NCBI RefSeq assembly: GCF_000001735.4
Contig: NC_003071.7
Span: 19,071,443-19,135,442 of the forward strand
DNA from: Arabidopsis thaliana
Lineage: Eukaryota > Streptophyta > Magnoliopsida > Brassicales > Brassicaceae
Direction: 5' to 3'
Length of the DNA: 64,000 nt
Part shown: positions 57,967 to 64,000 of the stretch, one piece after another
Layout: each line of letters starts with the position of its first letter
How positions within the stretch are numbered: position 1 is the first letter of the stretch
The notes under the pieces: model-generated
Databases searched by the model: none
Seen by the model: only the letters and a program-made list of their open reading frames with translations
Told to the model about the DNA's origin: nothing
Translations under genes and position numbers: made by a program

Positions 57967-59071
57967 TTATGGGTTAACCTTTTCTGAAGTCCAGCACTTC
58001 TCTCCAGTTCCAGTAGCCATGGAAGAAAAGAAAAGCCTCTGATTAGTTTTCAGATTCAAGTAATCAACCTGTCATTAAAGGGAAATCATTTCATGAAAAC
58101 CTGCTTCTACATAGAGGACAACAGGTCAAGAAAGAAAGGATTTTTTAAAAAACATGAAAAACAGAACCTTTTCTGGCTCTAGAAGCAGCAGGCAGTATTC
58201 AGGAACTGGACCACTTGAAGGATCTAATTTAACTTGTTGGCTTGATTGCTCGCTGTTGCAAGGACTACCGGGAGTAGGACAGACGTAGATAAGCCTTGAC
58301 CTTAAAGAATTAGCAAACCAAGCTTTCTCTCTTTGCTATATATAAATCAAAGCAATTAAAATAAACAAAGTGTTTCTTCCTTTCCAAAATACTAATATTA
58401 AATTGTAATAATGTACATAAAACCTGAAGCTTGGTCTGGTCAGGATTGGACGCATCAATGACCTCAATTCTTCCATTGATCCGGAATTGCTCCCAAGTAT
58501 CCGAGAAATACCAACACATCTTGGGGAAAAAACAACCACCACCACAGTAGAATCAATCAACGCATGATTCTTCGATCCATAATGTATAATCCAAATAATT
58601 TCTTACCTCAGAAAAAGGACAATGCTTAAGCTCTTCAATCTGCAACAGGGATTTTTACAGGATCAATCAAAGAGAGCTCAAATCTGCAAGTAGCTACAAC
58701 ATAATCTGAAAAGATAACTAAGACCTTACGACTGCGAAGATCGGTGTTGATTTGAATCCTGTCACTGTTCTCTTCAAATCCCCTATCAACCGACACCAAA
58801 CAAATCAAAATTTGACAACTGGAACAGAGAAATTAGGCATTTGTGTCACCTGAATACGACGGTACGATTCGAAGGCCGTCCATTTAAACCAATCGTTGCC
58901 TGAAAACATACACACGCAAAAACATCAACAACATCTCCCGATGAAGAAAAATTCAGCAAAAATCAAAAAGAAGAGACATACGAGCTGAACATAAGAAGAG
59001 TGGCTTAGATGAGAATTGGCTTCAATGGCGCCAAAGAGAAGCTGCTTCCATGGTGCTACATGTGTTCCCAT
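57967..59071 (-). CDS. PNPOx-like split-barrel flavin-binding protein
   Basis: Seven exons join in phase: 59071-58982, 58899-58850, 58782-58725, 58639-58607, 58519-58424, 58335-58168 and 58068-57967, giving 198 residues. The start MGTHVAPWKQLLFGAIEANS and the blocks ATIGLNGRPSNRTVVFRGF, IQINTDLRSRKIEELKHCPF, MCWYFSDTWEQFRINGRIEV and the C-terminal region match the Alr4036-type FMN-binding family related to pyridoxamine 5'-phosphate oxidase. It lacks the C-terminal PdxH dimerisation signature, so pyridoxal phosphate synthesis is not established; it is probably a flavin-dependent enzyme of unknown substrate. No clear organelle signal. Exons are short (33-168 nt) and one has only 11 codons. Matches At2g46580. 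Confidence 0.88.
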
Positions 59072-61723
59072 CCTCTTCGTCACTTACTTCTGATAGACCC
59101 GGATTGGGTTTGTTCAAACAATGATAGTTTAATTCATTGATCTTTCGATCGATTGTTTACAGAGAAACCAAAGACAAAGAGAATGAATACAAGCAAGCTA
59201 TTAAAGAAATAGGCCTTAAACGAGATACTAATTATGAGGCCCATTAGGCCTTATACTTAGTTGAAGAAATTTGAGGAAGAAGATAAATGTTTTTTTTTTT
59301 GATGATCTTTCGATAAATGCTTTCAAAGAACAAGAGATAAATACAAAGAGGATGCACTATTTTGGGCTTAAAAGATAAACTAACGACGAGGCCCACCCGG
59401 GCCCGATAATCTCATTAGTATAGACTATACTGTATAGTATTAGTTAGATCATTATTCCGCCACACTTTTAAACAATGTCGTTTTCTGTTTTTGATAGTAT
59501 TAGGCCTCTAACGTGATGACTAAATATCTTATTGGGCCAACTTTAATATTGAGCCCAAAATATCTATGAAGCTTTGATATCTAAATGGGAAAAAATGTGC
59601 GAACCGACTAAACCAAACAACTAGAAGGACATGTGGCAATTGACAAGTCTTTAAAGCAAAACGGCAGCCAAGGTAAAGCTGAAACAGTAAAACGACACGA
59701 TAAGATGGGGAAAGAGATTTTTTATTGGGTGGGAGAAGGTGTTGGGTAAGAGAAGACAGATGTCAACATCCAGAAAGAAAAATAAAATAAAATCACAATC
59801 ACGCCACGAATAGTGGGACCCAGCTCCACCTCCTTTTTGTCGCTTCCTGTCGGTCTTCTCTTTTCTAAATTCTTCTCCTCCCTCCTTCTCTTTTTCAAAA
59901 TTCTCCTCCTCGAAAATTCCTTATAGATGCAATCTATTACTTTAGTACTGTATTTTATTATTTATAAACTTTTTCACTTGGATTTCTTTTTATTTTATTA
60001 TTCGTTGTATAATTGTAGCCAAATGAATCTATGAATTGATATAAAGGAGTCAATTCATTCATTACAAAAAAGTAGTATATCAGGTTTTTTAAATGACGAT
60101 TAATTTTGCTTTTATAACTCATGTTGAATCATGTACCTAGAAGGTTCACACGGTTTTACTATATGCTTCTCGTGAATTTTCCGTCTAATACATACATATT
60201 TCACATTATGTTTTGAATAAGATGCTTTTGTGTCAATGTTAATTAGATGTTGATCTTTATCGCTTTATTCAAATCGTACTTAACTTTAGATATCTATGAT
60301 GTAATGATCCTTTGATTACATCTAAAAAGTTATATATTGCTAAAATAAATGTAACTAGATATTGGTATTGTTTGGTAACATTATGTAATGTCGTAATCAA
60401 ACAAACATATGAATAATAGAATGATAAAATTATATTTTAGAAATATTTAATTGCAAAATTGTAAAACAGTCTTAAAAACACTACCATTACAACATGTTAG
60501 TTTGATAGCTAAACATAGATTTTTGTTTTACAAAACAATTAATAGCTGAACAGTCTTAATTTTTTCACTTACACAGTCTTCAAATCTATTTAATAACTAA
60601 ACATAGATTTTTGTTTTAGAAAAAGATTAAAATTGTGTAAGTGAAACAAAAACCTTACAGAACAGTATAATTAATCATTCTTTTGGTTTTTGGATTTTCA
60701 ACGATTAACGAATCTCATCGGTTTTATAAAATGGAGATCGTATCAGTGTAATATATATATATATATATTGAATATAGAGATATAGTAAAAGTTCTGTCGA
60801 GCTAAATTTAGGTGTCAAAGCCACTAATCACATGTACGCAAGACATGTGGTGTATATACAAATAGGTATGGTATTGGGATTTTAAAAATGTAGCTAGGCG
60901 ATTTGATGGACCATATGGCCAACAAATAGTATCCAATCACAAAATGGGAGGCCGAGAAATAGCATACAACTCATAGTTCCACTCACACTATGCATTATGA
61001 TACACACATAAGAGTTTTATATCCATTATATTTTAGCAAGACGACATAATTCCTTACACACGATTTTTTCTCTTAGAAAAGTATATTTTTTAAGAGGGAC
61101 CAGAAAGAGCTAGCAAGAGAGAGCGGTCACGAGACATCATCACTAGTCAAAATCAACAAACCCAACTTTCTCTTTTTTCCCTACCTTTATTCTTTTTATA
61201 ACCGAAATTTCTTAAAAGTTTAGTCCATAGTTTTCTCCCGAATTAGACGGATGACAATTATGAAATTACAAAACATAATATAATCTCTAAATCAAATATC
61301 TTTTCATGTTGATAATCTAAATGGCAAAACAAATAACCACTCATTTCGCCTTCTTATCATTTTTATATAAAAAAAACTATATATTCAGATATTTTTTATT
61401 TAGTTCAACAAATCATAATTGAACTATATATAGTTTTCTTAGAACCGATTTTTTTGTTTACTCGAACCAATTCATGTATTATGTATAAGCTATATTCTCT
61501 TAGATAATAAGTTAAAAATTGGGTTCTTCTCTTCTCCGTCTTCTTCGCTGGCTCTCATCATCCATAAAGTGAAAGGCAACGCATAGAAGAGCCATCACTC
61601 ACAAACAAAGAAAAGGCAAAAAAAAAAAAAAAGTCCTCCAAAAACATTCTTCTCTTTGGCCTTTACTCAAAACCCACACACATCTCTCTTTCTCTCTCTC
61701 TGGCTTTCTCTTTGTCGGAAGTC
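59072..61723. promoter_or_regulatory. 2.65 kb divergent region between the PNPOx-like gene and DAG2
   Basis: Near the PNPOx-like start: GGCCCA at 59238-59243 with further AGGCC/GGCCC motifs at 59212-59260 and 59390-59405. Middle part AT-rich, with a repeated 25-mer and a short inverted repeat at 60506-60647 and a TA run (60752-60770). The DAG2 side has CT-rich leader sequence (61680-61705) and an A-run (61619-61632). No gene is seen. Confidence 0.5.
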
Positions 61724-63463
61724 ATGGACGCTACGAAGTGGACACAGGTGCTTAAAAGATCTTCCTTTGCCTCTTCTCTTTTGTTTCTTCTTCTTCCTAT
61801 TAACTACTTCTTCCTTTTTTCTCTCTTATCTTTCTCTTACTCTCTTCCCTATCCGTGAAAGATTTCATACTTGTTTATATGCATATATCCGTGTGCATAT
61901 GTGTTTGTGGTTATAGAGATTGGAGATATACGTATTTCAGTTTGTTTGCACATCTTTCTATGAATAATTAATTTGCATGGGAAAATTATTATTGTTGTAT
62001 ATTATAGCTCAAAAACACTTTTTCTCAGCCTTTTCATGTTATTAATCATTAATTATATTTGAGAAACTAATGGAGATATTAGAAGAAAGTCATGATTTGT
62101 ATTTACCCTTTGTTCTTGGTGTTCATCTATTTTCGTTTTCCACGAGATCCTATATACATAGTTCTATAGAATATCTAATAAGGAAAATCTAATGTTCATG
62201 TTTCATTTTTCTGTTTAATTAGTGCTTAAAATTGCAAAGCATCGTGCGAACTAACCATATGTTTTAATTAGCTTATTATATAACTTATGTATCAATTATG
62301 GTCTATACATAATTAATATACATGTACATTGGGTTTCAATTAAGCTCTAATTAACTCTTTAAAATTCAAATTTTTAGGGTTTTCAAGAAATGATGAACGT
62401 TAAACCAATGGAGCAGATCATGATTCCTAATAACAACACACATCAACCAAACACCACATCCAATGCAAGGCCAAACACCATTCTCACATCTAACGGCGTC
62501 TCAACTGCTGGAGCAACCGTCTCCGGCGTAAGCAACAACAATAACAATACGGCGGTTGTGGCGGAGAGGAAAGCAAGACCACAAGAGAAACTAAATTGTC
62601 CAAGATGCAACTCAACCAACACAAAGTTTTGTTACTACAACAACTATAGTCTCACACAACCAAGATACTTCTGCAAAGGTTGTCGAAGGTATTGGACCGA
62701 AGGTGGATCTCTTAGGAATGTTCCTGTGGGAGGAAGCTCAAGAAAGAACAAGAGATCATCTTCATCTTCTTCATCAAACATCCTTCAGACAATACCATCT
62801 TCACTTCCAGATCTAAACCCGCCAATACTCTTCTCAAACCAAATCCATAATAAATCGAAAGGGTCATCACAAGATCTCAACTTGTTGTCTTTCCCAGTCA
62901 TGCAAGATCAACATCATCATCATGTCCATATGTCTCAGTTTCTTCAGATGCCTAAGATGGAGGGAAATGGTAACATAACTCATCAGCAGCAGCCTTCATC
63001 ATCTTCTTCTGTCTATGGTTCCTCGTCGTCTCCTGTTTCAGCTCTTGAACTTTTAAGAACCGGAGTTAATGTTTCTTCAAGATCAGGGATTAACTCATCG
63101 TTCATGCCTTCCGGTTCAATGATGGATTCAAACACTGTGCTTTACACTTCTTCAGGGTTTCCAACAATGGTGGATTACAAGCCAAGTAATCTCTCCTTCT
63201 CTACCGATCATCAAGGGCTTGGACACAATAGCAACAATAGGTCTGAAGCTCTTCATAGTGATCATCACCAACAAGGTAGAGTTTTGTTTCCATTTGGGGA
63301 TCAAATGAAGGAGCTTTCATCAAGCATAACACAAGAAGTTGATCATGATGATAATCAACAACAGAAGAGTCATGGAAATAATAATAATAATAATAACTCA
63401 AGCCCTAATAATGGATATTGGAGTGGGATGTTCAGTACTACAGGAGGAGGATCTTCATGGTGA
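61724..63463 (+). CDS. DAG2: Dof zinc-finger transcription factor DAG2 (DOF2.5)
   Basis: Two exons, 61724-61747 (MDATKWTQ) and 62378-63463, with a 630-nt intron (CACAG|gtgctt ... tttttag|GGTTTT), give 369 residues. A second ATG at 62390 would allow a 357-residue form without the first exon. The Dof domain lies at about 72-128 ([20 protein letters not shown], then [20 protein letters not shown]), with the four zinc cysteines in CX2CX21CX2C spacing and the basic GGSSRKNKR tail. Outside the finger it is rich in Ser, Asn, Gln and His, with a homopolymeric Asn run encoded by AAT repeats at 63377-63396. Dof proteins bind AAAG. DAG2 promotes seed germination, opposite to its paralogue DAG1, in phytochrome/GA signalling. 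Matches At2g46590. Confidence 0.95.
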
Positions 63464-64000
63464 AGCAAAATGATCAAAAGGAGATTATGAAATTAGCTTT
63501 CTAATTCTCTTTTTATGATCTCTTGCCTCACATGGGTTACTTTAGTTAAAGTTGTCAGAACTTAGCTAACACAACATAGTCTTTTTATTCTTCCTTTCCT
63601 TTTTTTTTTTTTTTTTTTTTTGTTAAAATCAATATTTATTTTCTAAATGTTTTGTAGTTTGGTTTGATGATAATTTGGGTTGGTTTTTCATTTTGGTTTG
63701 TTGATTAATTAGTATATAAATCACGGCGTTATGTATGGGTAGAAGAATATGTGAATACGAATCTCTCGAGTGTTGCATATATGGTATATGGTATGCACTA
63801 TGTAACTATGTATTCATCGCTTCTTCTATCTGTATAAGTGTTTTCATAAAAGGATTATTCATATGATCATATCTATTATCGATATAGAAGTTAGTGTGAT
63901 ATACTCTCTAGATCGATCACTTGGAAAAATCAATAAGCCCGGGCCATCAATAAGGCAGCTAAAGTAACTACGTAACCATTGGCCATTGCTAAGATGGTTA
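63464..64000. other. DAG2 3' region and following spacer
   Basis: 3' UTR sequence, a T22 run at 63600-63621 and AT-rich spacer to the window end. No open frame of interest. Confidence 0.5.

Noticed and set aside
1-64000. tRNA genes, miRNA hairpins, CRISPR arrays, phage or plasmid-type systems
   Set aside because: No box B-like GGTTCGAATC element, long foldback or repeat-spacer pattern was seen by eye on either strand. The region is ordinary plant euchromatin; a tRNAscan-SE and small-RNA check would settle it.

Overview
The window is plant nuclear DNA and matches the lower arm of Arabidopsis thaliana chromosome 2, around At2g46460 to At2g46590. The assignment rests on gene content and order recognised from the translations (OXA1b, GAUT2, an ATL21 RING cluster, PI4K gamma 4, SDH4, the bHLH factor AIB/JAM1, CAS/CSE1, ARF11, a Rav1/DmX-like WD40 protein, LAC6, DAG2), not on a database search. 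GT-AG introns, AT-rich spacers, Site II (TGGGCC/T) promoter motifs and single-gene transcription units all fit a compact Brassicaceae genome. Locus numbers and symbols are from memory. Exon boundaries were placed by hand and checked for reading phase.

Layout. 0-4.6 kb: the 3' exon of an RNase H-like gene, the mitochondrial insertase OXA1b (9 exons), and a decayed F-box gene. 4.9-8.4 kb: the pectin glycosyltransferase GAUT2 (minus strand), divergent from a small plant-specific gene. 8.8-14.3 kb: three tandem minus-strand genes of the ATL21 type (extracellular GUB_WAK-like domain, one membrane span, RING-H2). Two are intact; the distal copy carries a nonsense codon and a deletion. 15.3-21.4 kb (all minus): PI4K gamma 4/UbDK gamma 4, SDH4, and the intronless bHLH gene AIB/JAM1. 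25.4-28.3 kb: CAS/CSE1, the importin-alpha exporter, as one 972-codon exon. 28.3-33.5 kb: a 5.2 kb AT-rich spacer with a long AG microsatellite and possible retroposition footprints. 33.5-42 kb: ARF11 (13 exons), a small DUF688-like gene, a tiny complex I B9/NDUFA3-like gene and a membrane-tailed unknown. 44.1-54.3 kb: a 17-exon gene for a roughly 2,505-residue Rav1/rabconnectin-3-like protein. 55.4-64 kb: LAC6, a PNPOx-like flavin-binding protein and the Dof factor DAG2.

Functionally this is an ordinary euchromatic mix, not an operon or cluster, apart from the ATL21 tandem array. Three nuclear genes for mitochondrial inner-membrane proteins (OXA1b, SDH4, NDUFA3-like) lie in the window and all carry Site II motifs upstream. 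Hormone-linked regulators (AIB, ARF11) have long, repeat-bearing upstream regions or introns.

I found no undescribed multi-gene system, tRNA, rRNA, CRISPR array or intact transposon. The points most worth checking are: the complete N-terminal half of GAUT2 including a membrane anchor; the degenerate ATL21 copy; a 93-nt intron in PI4K gamma 4 that stays open if retained; a 17-bp direct repeat flanking an oligo-A micro-insertion; a related repeat in two introns of ARF11; and a triple G-box upstream of the DUF688-like gene.
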